From Asticcacaulis sp. ZE23SCel15 (lineage in GTDB: Bacteria > Pseudomonadota > Alphaproteobacteria > Caulobacterales > Caulobacteraceae), in assembly GCF_030505395.1 (NCBI RefSeq), contig NZ_CP130044.1, positions 1,411,001 through 1,475,000 on the forward strand: 64,000 nucleotides of DNA, read 5' to 3'. The first letter of the stretch is position 1. Each line of letters begins with the position of its first letter. The notes below the pieces were generated by a model. It saw only the letters and a program-made list of their open reading frames with translations, did not search any database and was not told the DNA's origin. This document shows, piece by piece, positions 1 through 9,063 of the stretch. Made by a program: the position numbers and the translations under genes.

Positions 1-326
1 GCTGCGTACCGGAATGTTCCGGCGGCAACTTAAACGCAGATAATTGAAAACTATGTAAAATGTGGCTGTAACGCTTGAAATGTCCGCCGACAGGCTGGGG
101 CGACGTTATAGTGTTCGCAGGCTTTGTGCAATTTGAATGATCGTTTTGTTTGCGTTGCACAACCGCTTGCCAAGGGCTGAGAAAAATGGTCTTTTAAGCC
201 CACATTCTGACGCAGGGTTTATCGGCTCTGCGGCGTCATTTAATTTTAAACGATTAGTATCGTTATTACCTTTGGCTTTATTACCTCTGGCCATGATTGT
301 CCGTGGCTTCATAATGGGCACGTTTT
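1..326. other. Intergenic region before the polysaccharide cluster
   Basis: No convincing gene is seen here. A 92-codon open frame runs through it, but it continues in the wrong frame into the first glycosyltransferase and lacks a recognisable domain. The region has an 8-bp inverted repeat (TTGTGCAA at 124-131, TTGCACAA at 155-162, 23 bp apart) that could be a regulator site or a weak hairpin. The promoter for the plus-strand glycosyltransferase run presumably lies here; I see no clear -35/-10 pair. Confidence 0.4.
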
Positions 327-1286
327 ATGTTCATCAGCGTTATTATGTGTACCCGCAATCGCGCCGAACAGTTGCGGCGCGTGCTGGAGACAGCGGCGGC
401 CATGACCGTCCCTGACGGGTTAGACTGGGAAATGGTGCTGATCGATAATGGCAGTTCCGATCACACGCCGGATGTTGTCCAAAGCTTTTCTGACCGGATT
501 CCGATCCGCTATGTGCTGGAGCCGAAGGCCGGTTTGTCCAATGCCCGCAACCGCGGTGTGGCGGAGGCCACGGGTGAGTATATCTGCTGGACCGATGATG
601 ATGTGCTGATCGATCCGAACTGGCTGGCGGCCTATGCGCAAGCTTTTGCGCAAAACCCGCAGGCCAGCGTCTTTGGCGGGGTGATTGAACCCGTGCCGGA
701 AACCGAGTTGCCAGCGTGGTGGCACGAACATGCCGACGGTTTATTGAATGTATTGGCTGCCCGTGATTTCGGGCCGGACGTGCGTCCGCTGTCACTCGAA
801 GGCCATATACTGCCATATGGTGCCAACTATGCCCTGCGCGGCGAAGCGCAGCGCAAATATCTCTACGATCCGGGGCTTGGGGTTGGGCCGCACCATAAAC
901 GTCTGGGCGAAGAAACCGCCGTCATCCGCGCGATTATGCGTGACGGCAGTGGTGTGTGGGTGCCCGGTGCGCGGGTGCGGCACATGATCCCGGCGGCGCG
1001 CCTGACCTATGACTATGTGGGGGTTTATTATCGCTCGGTCGGGGAAACCTGGGCTTATCTGGCGCATCATGGCCGCGAGAATTTCATCGATCCTGCGCCG
1101 GTTACAGGTGTGCGCATTGGAAATGTGCCGGTGTGGGTGCTGAAACGACGGCTGCGGCACTGGCTGGGCTATAAGGTCAGGGCTATGTCCGGCAATATCG
1201 GCAGTTCGTTGTGGCACTGGCGCAAGTACAGCTATTTTTCAGGTGCTGCGGATTTCTGGCGCCGTGAAAAAAGGCCCGCCGCATGA
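327..1286 (+). CDS. Family 2 glycosyltransferase
   Basis: A GT-A fold glycosyltransferase of about 319 residues, expected to transfer a sugar from a nucleotide donor to a lipid-linked exopolysaccharide intermediate at the inner face of the membrane. The N-terminus ISVIMCTRNR is the usual GT2 opening strand. The NARNRG motif near residue 72 and the acidic cluster TDDD at 89-92 fit donor and metal binding. There is no signal peptide or clear membrane helix. Its stop overlaps the start of the next glycosyltransferase by four bases, so the two are translationally coupled. Donor and acceptor cannot be read from sequence. Confidence 0.88.
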   Translation: MFISVIMCTRNRAEQLRRVLETAAAMTVPDGLDWEMVLIDNGSSDHTPDVVQSFSDRIPIRYVLEPKAGLSNARNRGVAEATGEYICWTDDDVLIDPNWLAAYAQAFAQNPQASVFGGVIEPVPETELPAWWHEHADGLLNVLAARDFGPDVRPLSLEGHILPYGANYALRGEAQRKYLYDPGLGVGPHHKRLGEETAVIRAIMRDGSGVWVPGARVRHMIPAARLTYDYVGVYYRSVGETWAYLAHHGRENFIDPAPVTGVRIGNVPVWVLKRRLRHWLGYKVRAMSGNIGSSLWHWRKYSYFSGAADFWRREKRPAA

Positions 1287-2281
1287 TTACCATCGGCGTT
1301 GTCATCCCGTTTTATCAGCGGGAAAAAGGCATACTCAGCAAGGCCTTAGAGTTTGTGGCCGCGCAGGTCCTGCCGGAAGGTGTCCGCCTCATCGTCGTGG
1401 TGGTCGATGACAGTTCGCCTTTGCCAGCGCAGGAAGCTCTCGAAGGCGTCACCCTCCCGCTCCCGCACCAGTTGGTCACGATCCGGCAGGCCAATGGCGG
1501 GCCGGGCGGAGCGCGCAATGGCGGGCTTGATTATCTTGATCCGGCTGAGGTCGATTACGTGGCCTTTTTGGATTCCGACGATACCTGGTCGCCCGATCAT
1601 ATTGCCGAAGCGCTCAAGGTGCTCAAAGGCGGGGCCGACTTCTACTTTGCCAATTGTGGCTTTAACGATGTCGATTCCTTCAGCCACTGGAATTACATCA
1701 AGGATCGCCATGGCACATTTGGAGCTTACGCGCCTGAGTTTGGCGAACTGACGGCGGTTGAGGCCGTCAGCGCCATCGTCGATGAGTGCCTGCCCCATGC
1801 CTCTCAGGTCGTTTATGATTTCCGCCGTCACAGCCGGGTGCGCTTTGATGCGACCTTTCGTCAGGCCTGCGAAGACCGGTTGTTTTTCATGGATCTCAGC
1901 CGCGAATGTGACCGCATCGTCTATACGACCCGGCTGATGGGCCAGCGCGGCAAAGGGGTGTCGATCTATGATGAGACTCTGGCGTGGGGCTCACCCAACG
2001 CCCCCAACCGCGTCATCGAAGAATTGCGCTTTCGCCAAAAGATGATGTCGGTCAGCTATTTCGGGGTCGCGAAAAAGCTGCGTATCTTTGGGTCGGCTCG
2101 CCAAAGGGTCGATCATCTGCTGTTTCTGATTTTGAGAAACCTGCGCCATAATCCTGAGATCGCAAAGGCAGCGATCGGCCGGTTTGTGCGCGAAGTGCCG
2201 ATGTTTGGCATGTTTCTGCCGGTGTCAGTGATTTCCCTGCCGCTGCATTATCTGGCGCTGCGGCGTCAGGCCGGTCTGTAA
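1283..2281 (+). CDS. Family 2 glycosyltransferase
   Basis: The second GT2 enzyme of the run, 332 residues. It starts in an ATGA overlap with the upstream gene. The opening strand IGVVIPFYQRE, the VVDDSS segment near 41-45 and the LDSDD metal-binding motif at 96-100 mark the nucleotide-sugar domain. The C-terminal 100 residues are basic and rather hydrophobic (LFLILRNLRHN, then MFGMFLPVSVISLPL), which suggests membrane association. It most likely adds one sugar to the repeat unit built by this locus; linkage and substrate are unknown. Confidence 0.87.
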   Translation: MITIGVVIPFYQREKGILSKALEFVAAQVLPEGVRLIVVVVDDSSPLPAQEALEGVTLPLPHQLVTIRQANGGPGGARNGGLDYLDPAEVDYVAFLDSDDTWSPDHIAEALKVLKGGADFYFANCGFNDVDSFSHWNYIKDRHGTFGAYAPEFGELTAVEAVSAIVDECLPHASQVVYDFRRHSRVRFDATFRQACEDRLFFMDLSRECDRIVYTTRLMGQRGKGVSIYDETLAWGSPNAPNRVIEELRFRQKMMSVSYFGVAKKLRIFGSARQRVDHLLFLILRNLRHNPEIAKAAIGRFVREVPMFGMFLPVSVISLPLHYLALRRQAGL

Positions 2282-2338
2282 CATCTTTAAGTTTGTATTC
2301 GCGGGGCTTTTGCAGGCCCGTTTTGAGGCATAAGCGTC

Positions 2339-3409
2339 ATGAATATCCTGTTTAGTTTCGGCAATGGTCACTTTCCGGAATTCAGCGGCGGGGTGCAGTC
2401 CAGTACCGACTATCTGGTCAAGGCCATGCAGGCGCGCGGCCATAAGGCGTCGGTGCTGTGTTCGCTGTTCGGGGACGGCACCTTTGGACTGGTGGCGCGG
2501 TTAAAGATGAAGCTGACGCATAGGCCTTGGGCGACGGATAATGGTCTGGGCTACGATGTCCGCCGGGCGTGGAAAGCGTGGGATGCGGTGCCGGCCCTTG
2601 TCAAAGACGATCGTCCCGATGTGGCGGTGGTGCAGTGTCATAATACCGTTCCGATTGGCGCCGAACTGCAAAAGCAGGGCGTGCCGCTGGTGGTCTATTT
2701 TCGCAATGTCGAATTTGAGGAATTGGGTGGCGATCCGCGTCAGTTTCAGGGGGCGCAGTTTATCTCAAACTCTCAGTTTACCCGCAGCCGTTATCGTGAA
2801 GCGTTCGGCATAGAGTTGCACGTCATACCCCCGTCGATCGATGTGGCCAAATATGAAACCGAGACGACCGGGCGCTATGTGACCTTTATCAATCCGGTCG
2901 CCAAAAAGGGACTGGATCGCGCCCTTGAGATTGCGGCCCTGTGCCCGGAAATAGAGTTCCTGTTTGTCGAAGGCTGGCCGCTTAATCCCGAACAGGAAGC
3001 GTCGCTGAACGCCGCCATTGCGCCGTTTAAAAACATTACCTTTATGCGCCGCACCTCTGATATGCGCAACGTCTATGGCCAGACCAAAATCCTTCTGGCC
3101 CCCAGCCAATGGGAAGAAACCTGGGGGCGGGTGGCGTCAGAAGCCCATTGCAGCGGGATTCCTGTGCTGGCGGCCAATGTCGGGGGCTTAGGCGAGGCGG
3201 TCGGGCCCGGTGGCGTTTTGATGCCGGTGGGAAGCGGGACGGCGGATTGGGCGGCGGAGTTAAAGCGGATGTGGTCGGACAGCGATCATTATGCCGCCCT
3301 GTCGCAGACGGCGCGGGCCTATGCGCGACGGCCAGAGATCGATCCGGCGGCTCAGATCGATCAGTTTGAAGCGATTTTGGTTCAGGCTTCGGGCAGCGGG
3401 AAAAGATAA
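2339..3409 (+). CDS. Family 4 glycosyltransferase (group 1)
   Basis: A GT-B fold retaining glycosyltransferase of 356 residues. The N-terminal lobe begins NILFSFGNGHFPEFSGGVQ, with the glycine-rich acceptor loop. The C-terminal lobe carries the donor-site region PSQWEETWGRVASEAHCSGIPV, with the conserved E-x7-E spacing, followed by NVGGLGEAV. It follows the two GT2 genes on the same strand after a 57-bp gap, and GAGG stands about ten bases before the ATG. Its last 28 bases overlap the end of the convergent GT2 gene. Confidence 0.87.
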   Translation: MNILFSFGNGHFPEFSGGVQSSTDYLVKAMQARGHKASVLCSLFGDGTFGLVARLKMKLTHRPWATDNGLGYDVRRAWKAWDAVPALVKDDRPDVAVVQCHNTVPIGAELQKQGVPLVVYFRNVEFEELGGDPRQFQGAQFISNSQFTRSRYREAFGIELHVIPPSIDVAKYETETTGRYVTFINPVAKKGLDRALEIAALCPEIEFLFVEGWPLNPEQEASLNAAIAPFKNITFMRRTSDMRNVYGQTKILLAPSQWEETWGRVASEAHCSGIPVLAANVGGLGEAVGPGGVLMPVGSGTADWAAELKRMWSDSDHYAALSQTARAYARRPEIDPAAQIDQFEAILVQASGSGKR

Positions 3410-4377
3410 CGCACATCGCTACTGGCGGGCGCCGCATGGGGTGCGGACAGCTTATCGCGCAGCACACCCTTGACGACGGGCAGCCATGAGACCGGATCGC
3501 CCAGCAGAGCCATCACTGTGGCCACCGCCCCCTTATCGCGCTTGAGATCAAGATAGTGACGATGGCGATAGCGGTTACGGGTCTGGGTTTCGTGCAGATG
3601 TATGGCGTGGCGCTCAGGTGCCGACAGGGGCAGGGCCAGCAGGTCATGATCGGCATCGGCCAAACGACGCAGATCTTCGGTGCGATGCTGACCGCTTAAG
3701 GAATTAGGGCGCACGACCGCGCCGTATCCCAAGGTTCGCGTCGTTTTAAAGCGCGCCCCGGCCGCCAGCATGCGGGCATAGAGGTCATAGTCTTCGCCCA
3801 GCCGCAGGCCCTCGTTGTAGGACAGATTATGGGTCTTGAGGAAGGCCAGCCGGATAACGGGTTTCAGGAAACCCAGTTCGCCGCGGTGCATGTCATCGCG
3901 CGTCAGATTGCCGAGCACAAAATCTTCAAGGCTTAGGGGGTGGGCATCATCCGTACCCTTAATCTCAAGCGGCGCGTCGTATCCGGTCGGCACAAACGCG
4001 ATATTGTCGGCGATCATGTCCCAATCGGCATGGGGCAACAGGCGGGTAAACCGGCCGGGCAGCAGGAAGTCATCGGCATCGAGAATGGCCGCCAACTGTC
4101 CGCGGCAGACTTCAAGCGCCCGGTTGCGGGCATAGGCGGGGCCATAGTTACGATCAAGCGATATGACCTCGACCCGTCCGGTGCCATCACCGGCATCGCG
4201 CGCCGTCTGAGCCGTCGTATCTTTTGAGCCATCATCAACGACGATGACCTGCACAACCTCAGCTTGATTAAGAGCTGACGCAATGGCTCTGACGATGGTA
4301 TCCGCCGAATCCTTGGCCGCAATAATCACGCTGACGCTGGTGGGCAAAAACTTAGGCTCCGTTGAGTTTACAGACAA
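3382..4377 (-). CDS. Family 2 glycosyltransferase, TTG start
   Basis: GT2 glycosyltransferase of about 331 residues, with the strand VSVIIAAKDSADT, VVDDGSKD and the metal motif LDADD. I place the start at a TTG because the open frame upstream only repeats the GH16 gene out of frame, and GGAG lies four bases before this TTG. The gene then overlaps the end of the GH16 glycanase by 26 bases, so both are probably on one minus-strand transcript. It converges tail to tail with the GT4 gene. An ATG at 4404 or 4401 would add about nine residues and cannot be excluded. Confidence 0.82.
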   Translation of the reverse strand: MSVNSTEPKFLPTSVSVIIAAKDSADTIVRAIASALNQAEVVQVIVVDDGSKDTTAQTARDAGDGTGRVEVISLDRNYGPAYARNRALEVCRGQLAAILDADDFLLPGRFTRLLPHADWDMIADNIAFVPTGYDAPLEIKGTDDAHPLSLEDFVLGNLTRDDMHRGELGFLKPVIRLAFLKTHNLSYNEGLRLGEDYDLYARMLAAGARFKTTRTLGYGAVVRPNSLSGQHRTEDLRRLADADHDLLALPLSAPERHAIHLHETQTRNRYRHRHYLDLKRDKGAVATVMALLGDPVSWLPVVKGVLRDKLSAPHAAPASSDVRYLFPLPEA

Positions 4378-5158
4378 GCGACTCCGGGAACTGGCAGGCA
4401 TCATCGGGACGGGTATAGGCGACCCAGTCGACCAGCATGTAAAGAGGCTTTTCCGGTTCAATGAAGGTGCCCATCCAATCCGTCAAGGTGTTGGTACCCC
4501 ACAGGCTGAAAAAGATTTTCTGGGCATTTGACGGCAGGGGGGCGGGGCTTTCAAGCGTGCGCACCAGTACGCCGTTGATGTAATATTTGATGCTGTCGGG
4601 CGCCCAGATGAAGGCGTAATTGATGTAATCGCTGTCGGCGCTGTAGGGCAGCTTGGGCAGGGTAGCGCCCATGCCCTTGCCGTTCACATAACCGCCGCTT
4701 TGGGCGACGCTGGTGTCTTTCAGCAGGACTTCCCAGTCGATCTCATCGTGTGGTTTGCCCTGGGTCGCCCCGATATAGGTAAAGAAGGCACCGTTCAGGC
4801 CCGAACCCTTGGGCGTTTTCATGCGCGCTTCATAGGTGCCATAGCCATAGGTGGCCTTGGTCTGGATCTCGCCGCAGCTAAACAAGCGGTCAGCCATGGG
4901 TTTTTTCTGAAAGCGCAGGTTCAGATTGCCTTTATAGGCAAAGGTTTCATGCATCGACCAGCCGCAGTTTTGATGGGCACCGTTGCTCCAGCCGTGGGAC
5001 ACGTACCAGAACGCCTTATCAACCTTATCGAAGTTATCGACGAAGGACGCGCCGCCGGTGACCTGAGCCGTAGCTGGTTGTATCGCAAACAGGGATAAGG
5101 CGGCGGCGGTGGCCGCCAGAAACGGCTTGAGCAAGGGCTTTAACACTGATCCGGTCAT
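4352..5158 (-). CDS. Secreted GH16 endo-beta-glycanase, ExoK-like
   Basis: A 268-residue family 16 glycoside hydrolase. The first 31 residues form a Sec signal peptide ending in ATAQ. The catalytic motif is HDEIDWEVL: E139 is the expected nucleophile and E143 the acid/base, in the ExDxE arrangement of lichenases and ExoK. Inside an exopolysaccharide cluster such enzymes trim the secreted polymer and set its chain length. The ATG has a good GGAG six bases upstream. Activity on a beta-1,3/1,4-linked glucan-like polymer is inferred from the family; the real polymer is unknown. Confidence 0.9.
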   Translation of the reverse strand: MTGSVLKPLLKPFLAATAAALSLFAIQPATAQVTGGASFVDNFDKVDKAFWYVSHGWSNGAHQNCGWSMHETFAYKGNLNLRFQKKPMADRLFSCGEIQTKATYGYGTYEARMKTPKGSGLNGAFFTYIGATQGKPHDEIDWEVLLKDTSVAQSGGYVNGKGMGATLPKLPYSADSDYINYAFIWAPDSIKYYINGVLVRTLESPAPLPSNAQKIFFSLWGTNTLTDWMGTFIEPEKPLYMLVDWVAYTRPDDACQFPESLVCKLNGA

Positions 5159-5404
5159 GGCATGTCTCCGCAGAAAGGGGCGATAGCTTAGTCTGACAGA
5201 CGCCTCAAACGGTCAAAGGGCAGTGCGAACCGCTCATGCTCAGACTAACAAGGGTGCAAATATAATCAACCCGTTCCGTGACAGATTTATACTCAAGGCC
5301 AAACTGGCTTTAGGCTATACTTAAAAGCCTGAGCGCACAAGGCAAGGAGGATATCGGGAAGATATCCTATATTACCTGATTACCTGTAAAAAACAGATGT
5401 GGTT

Positions 5405-6547
5405 TCACACCGATTTAAGGTAAAGATCGTCCCAGAACTCAGTGGCGCGTTCGTGATCGAACTGGGCATTGCAGCCTGCGCGCGCCTGATGGCGCATGGC
5501 GCGGTACTGGTCGGGCGATTCCAAAAGTTCTTCTAAGCGCTCAATACCCTGACGGGCGAAGCGCTCAACATTTCCGGCGAACAGGTCTTCAAAGGCGCGC
5601 GTGCTGCGGGCGAACCAGTGCGGGCGCCAGTCAGCGTCGCCTTCGGTGACGGCCGGATCAAGCATGACGCCGTTAACGCCGTCCTTGATAAATTCCGGCA
5701 AGGCGCCCTGAGCCGACGCGATGACCGGTGTGCCCTGGGCCAGGGACTCGATCGCGCTATAGCCGAAGGTGTCAGAGAAGGTCAAAAGGGTTGAGGCATA
5801 GCTCTCGCCGAGCAGTTTCATGACCCCGGCATTCTCAAGCTTTGGGATATGCCTGACATTGGGCAGGTCGAGCAATTTCAGATACGGCTCGTAAAATTCC
5901 GGGTTGGTGGGGTCCGACCAGATATGGCCGCCGTATTGAAGCGAAGACACGATGGTAAAGGTAAAGGGTAGTTTTTTCTTAAGGCTCAGTTCGGCCATAC
6001 GGGCCACAGCGCAGCCGCCTTTGCGGGCAAAGTGATTGCCGACAAAGCTGATCTGGTAATTATCAGGCTGTGGCAGATCGTCAGTGTCGGGGGTATCCGA
6101 CATGACCATATTGGGGTAGCGCACTTCGGCCTTGGTGCGCAGAACGGCTTTTTGGGCTGGGCTGAGGTCGCTGGCGGCCAGATCGCGTTCAAAGTTTCTC
6201 AGCGCGTAGTCTGAAATGGCGATGATCTTGCGACATTTCGACGACAGCAGACGCTTATAGAGAAAGTGGTGATAGGCGGGTTTGTCCTCGATGCCGAAAA
6301 TGCGCGGCAAATGGGATTCAAAGCCGATAATATAGGGCTTTGTGGTTACGGGGACACGGTTGAAGGCATGCAGCAGGTCGCTGCCCATCTCATCGACCGG
6401 GTTAAAGACCGTCACCCCGTCCAGTGTGCCATTGACCCGGTTAAACGGGACGAAGCGGCGATTGCGTACCTTATGGCTTGAACGGCGCGGACCGTTAAAG
6501 GCCCAAGGATACCCGGTAGGTGCTAACACCTTGATTTGCTTGTCCAT
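5405..6547 (-). CDS. Family 4 glycosyltransferase
   Basis: A GT-B enzyme of 380 residues. The C-terminal donor domain has SYASTLLTFSDTFGYSAIESLAQGTPVIAS, matching the E-containing GT4 signature, followed by GALPEFIKDGVNG. The N-terminus (KVLAPTGYPWAFNGPRRSSH) is unusual but fits an acceptor loop. It is on the same strand as the GH16 gene, 246 bp upstream of it, and downstream of the GT2 and polymerase genes, so it probably belongs to the same biosynthetic unit. The SD before the ATG is weak. Confidence 0.85.
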   Translation of the reverse strand: MDKQIKVLAPTGYPWAFNGPRRSSHKVRNRRFVPFNRVNGTLDGVTVFNPVDEMGSDLLHAFNRVPVTTKPYIIGFESHLPRIFGIEDKPAYHHFLYKRLLSSKCRKIIAISDYALRNFERDLAASDLSPAQKAVLRTKAEVRYPNMVMSDTPDTDDLPQPDNYQISFVGNHFARKGGCAVARMAELSLKKKLPFTFTIVSSLQYGGHIWSDPTNPEFYEPYLKLLDLPNVRHIPKLENAGVMKLLGESYASTLLTFSDTFGYSAIESLAQGTPVIASAQGALPEFIKDGVNGVMLDPAVTEGDADWRPHWFARSTRAFEDLFAGNVERFARQGIERLEELLESPDQYRAMRHQARAGCNAQFDHERATEFWDDLYLKSV

Positions 6548-6683
6548 CGTTGCGGTCTCGAAGTGATACTACAGGGTTGATGAGCAAAAACTGTACCAAC
6601 GCAGGAACTATCATCTCCAGACCGACGATGTGACGTGCATGCCGAGGTGGAAACTCGGCTACATATTAACCTTTATTAAGATA

Positions 6684-7679
6684 TTATAAACCCTGATTTT
6701 TAACCAGCGCCTCAAAGTCGGCGTCGGTTTTTCCGCCGAACCGTATCAAGCTACCGCGTAAGGTAAGCTCAACCGCGTCGCGCACCGATACCGTCTTGGG
6801 CAACAGGCCACCCAGACGGGCCTTGATCAGGCCGCGCTCACGGGCCTGCGGTGGGGTGGTGAAGGCCGGATGCTCCAGAAACTGATGACGCACTTCGGCG
6901 GGCGTCGCCTTCCAGGTGGCGCGTTGCAGGGTCTGGATGGCGCGTTTCAGATTGAGCTCGCGCTGCATATAGGCGGCCTTATCGCCGCCATTACGGGTGG
7001 TCGCGGCTTCGTTCTCCATCCATACTGCCAGCGGCTTCATGGCCACATAGATCGGCTCGGTCAGGATGAAGGTGCGGATATATTCCTGCAATACCGCCGT
7101 GCAGGTGCAGGTGATCTCAATCGGGCTTTTTGTGTGGCGCGTCCAGAACAGGCCGCCATTGGAGACGCCAATACCCATGATCAGCGATAGCCGGAACATT
7201 TCGGGAGTATAGAGCCCTTCTTTGAACAGGTGATCGAGCACACCCTCAGTGCTTAAAGTCGGGACCTCGACATGGCTGTTGAATTCGGTGATCTGGTTGC
7301 GCAAGACCAGATTGACCTTGTGGTCGCGGATGACGGCAATGTTTTCGGCCATAAACTCCGGCAACATGTAATTGTCATCTTCCAGCACGCAGAAATAATC
7401 GGCGTCGCGCGGATTGCTCAGGCTGAAACAGGCGTTGATGTTGGCAGACGCATATTTCTGTGGCTTGTTTTGTGTGTAGTGAATACGCGGGTCGGCCAGC
7501 TCGCGCACCACCTCACCCCCTGCCGCGTCCGGGTCATCGTCGTAGATGTCGCACACCCAGTTGTCCCAGGTCTGCTGCTGCAATGAGGTCAGGGCGCGCC
7601 GCAAAAGTTCCGGGCGCTTATAGGTCGGCATCCGCACGTGGACGAGGCCAGTTTCAGGGCCGTCTGATAATTCCGGCAT
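6684..7679 (-). CDS. Family 2 glycosyltransferase
   Basis: GT2 enzyme of 331 residues beginning its domain at VHVRMPTYKRPELLRRALTS, with the metal-binding acidic cluster LEDDNYMLPEF in place of the more usual DxD. AGGA stands about nine bases before the ATG. The C-terminal third (RATWKATPAEVRHQFLEHP onward) has no motif I recognise. It lies just downstream of the polymerase gene on the same strand and is probably cotranscribed with it. Sugar specificity is unknown. Confidence 0.84.
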   Translation of the reverse strand: MPELSDGPETGLVHVRMPTYKRPELLRRALTSLQQQTWDNWVCDIYDDDPDAAGGEVVRELADPRIHYTQNKPQKYASANINACFSLSNPRDADYFCVLEDDNYMLPEFMAENIAVIRDHKVNLVLRNQITEFNSHVEVPTLSTEGVLDHLFKEGLYTPEMFRLSLIMGIGVSNGGLFWTRHTKSPIEITCTCTAVLQEYIRTFILTEPIYVAMKPLAVWMENEAATTRNGGDKAAYMQRELNLKRAIQTLQRATWKATPAEVRHQFLEHPAFTTPPQARERGLIKARLGGLLPKTVSVRDAVELTLRGSLIRFGGKTDADFEALVKNQGL

Positions 7680-7725
7680 GATGAAATATCCTTAAATAAA
7701 ATAAACTCGGTACAATCAAAAATAA

Positions 7726-9063
7726 TCAGGTAACAGGTTCAGGCTCCGCAGGCGCAGCAGTGGCTGGCTTAGGGCCGGGACGCAGGCGCCGGCGCGCGGC
7801 GCGTGATGATGGACGGCGCTCCGTGTCTTCCTTTTTCAGGCTGTAGACGCAAATGGCGTAGACCAGCATCGACACATCGCTGAACCCAAAGAAGACCTGC
7901 ACTTCGCCGAAGCTGCGGTAAAGAATGAACAGCATGAACATGACGAAGAACATCTTTTCCGTCGTCGGGGCAATAATCAGCTTATAAAGTGCGGCGATGA
8001 AGGTGCCGAACAGGATCACCGTCTGGATCGCCACACCAATGATGCCGATTTCCACCGCATTGGAAATATAGAGATTGTGGAAATGGAAGCCGCCGCCGGA
8101 TTTAACGCCAAACTTGAGCCATAGGGCTTCGGCGTCAGGATTGCCAATCACCCAGTAGGCGCGGTAGCCAATGCCCAGCATGGGGTGATCGCGGATGTGA
8201 GCAAAGGCGATGTCCCAGAGTTCTGTCCGTCCGGTAAGGGTCGGGTCTTTACCAAAATAGCGCAGGACGCTGGCGAACATGTCACTAAAATGGGGGGCGA
8301 GCGCCAGACCGGCGACAATGGCGGCCCAGGTGGCAAAGGTCAGGATGGTAATGCGCTGAATGGGTTTCCAGCTACGGGTCAACTGAAACAGCACCATCAT
8401 CATAACTGGCGGCACGAGGCCCATGATCACCCCCGCCGACTGCGCCTTAAGCAACAGAAACGGACAGACGGCCATGATACCGAGCGCTACGATCTTAAGC
8501 GTGAGCTTGACCCGTTTTTCGTAAATTAGCGCCAGTGAAAACAGAAACACCATGGCGATCACGGTCGCGAAGGCGTTCTTACTGGCGAAAATACCCTGCC
8601 AGGCGCCGGTTCCGGGACGCGACCCGAAAATAAGACACAGCGCCAAAACCATCAGGTTGCAAACAAACAGTATGAAAAACAGGTTGCGCGGGGCGACGCG
8701 GGCGGCAATAACAATGGCGATAATCAGGGTCAGGGCCAACTGAAAGCCCTGTCGTGCGGTCACCGCCGGATATTGCGACCAGAAGATTGACAACAGGCAA
8801 TAGACCGGCAGGATCAGCAGATACCAGTGCCGGTTCAGCGTAACCAGACTGATCTTGGTGCGGTGAAGCATCAAAAGCGCGCCAAAAACCAGAAAGGCCA
8901 GCGCCGCCCGCGAGGTAAACAAAGGCTCCAGCATCAGGGCCGCCAGACACAGGCAGGTCAGAATGATCGGAATATTAAAGCGCAGAATGACGCCGGGATC
9001 ATAGGGGACTCTGCGGCCCTTATGCGCGCCTTTTTCCTGAACATCTTGCCGGGCAGCCGTCAT
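7726..9063 (-). CDS. O-antigen ligase / Wzy-type polysaccharide polymerase, ExoQ-like
   Basis: A polytopic membrane protein of about 445 residues with some ten to twelve hydrophobic helices. It carries the Wzy_C-type periplasmic loop around LTGRTELWDIAFAHIRDHPMLGIGYRAYW, typical of O-antigen ligases and exopolysaccharide polymerases. In this cluster it most likely joins flipped repeat units. The tail is basic and Ala/Pro-rich (RAARRRLRPG). I start it at the ATG that overlaps the TGA of the preceding GT2 (ATGA), which drops 27 upstream residues that look like noncoding translation. Confidence 0.86.
   Translation of the reverse strand: MTAARQDVQEKGAHKGRRVPYDPGVILRFNIPIILTCLCLAALMLEPLFTSRAALAFLVFGALLMLHRTKISLVTLNRHWYLLILPVYCLLSIFWSQYPAVTARQGFQLALTLIIAIVIAARVAPRNLFFILFVCNLMVLALCLIFGSRPGTGAWQGIFASKNAFATVIAMVFLFSLALIYEKRVKLTLKIVALGIMAVCPFLLLKAQSAGVIMGLVPPVMMMVLFQLTRSWKPIQRITILTFATWAAIVAGLALAPHFSDMFASVLRYFGKDPTLTGRTELWDIAFAHIRDHPMLGIGYRAYWVIGNPDAEALWLKFGVKSGGGFHFHNLYISNAVEIGIIGVAIQTVILFGTFIAALYKLIIAPTTEKMFFVMFMLFILYRSFGEVQVFFGFSDVSMLVYAICVYSLKKEDTERRPSSRAARRRLRPGPKPATAAPAEPEPVT

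Noticed and set aside
137-415. 92-codon frame before the first glycosyltransferase
   Set aside because: Its end overlaps the glycosyltransferase in another frame and the translation has no recognisable feature besides a short hydrophobic run.
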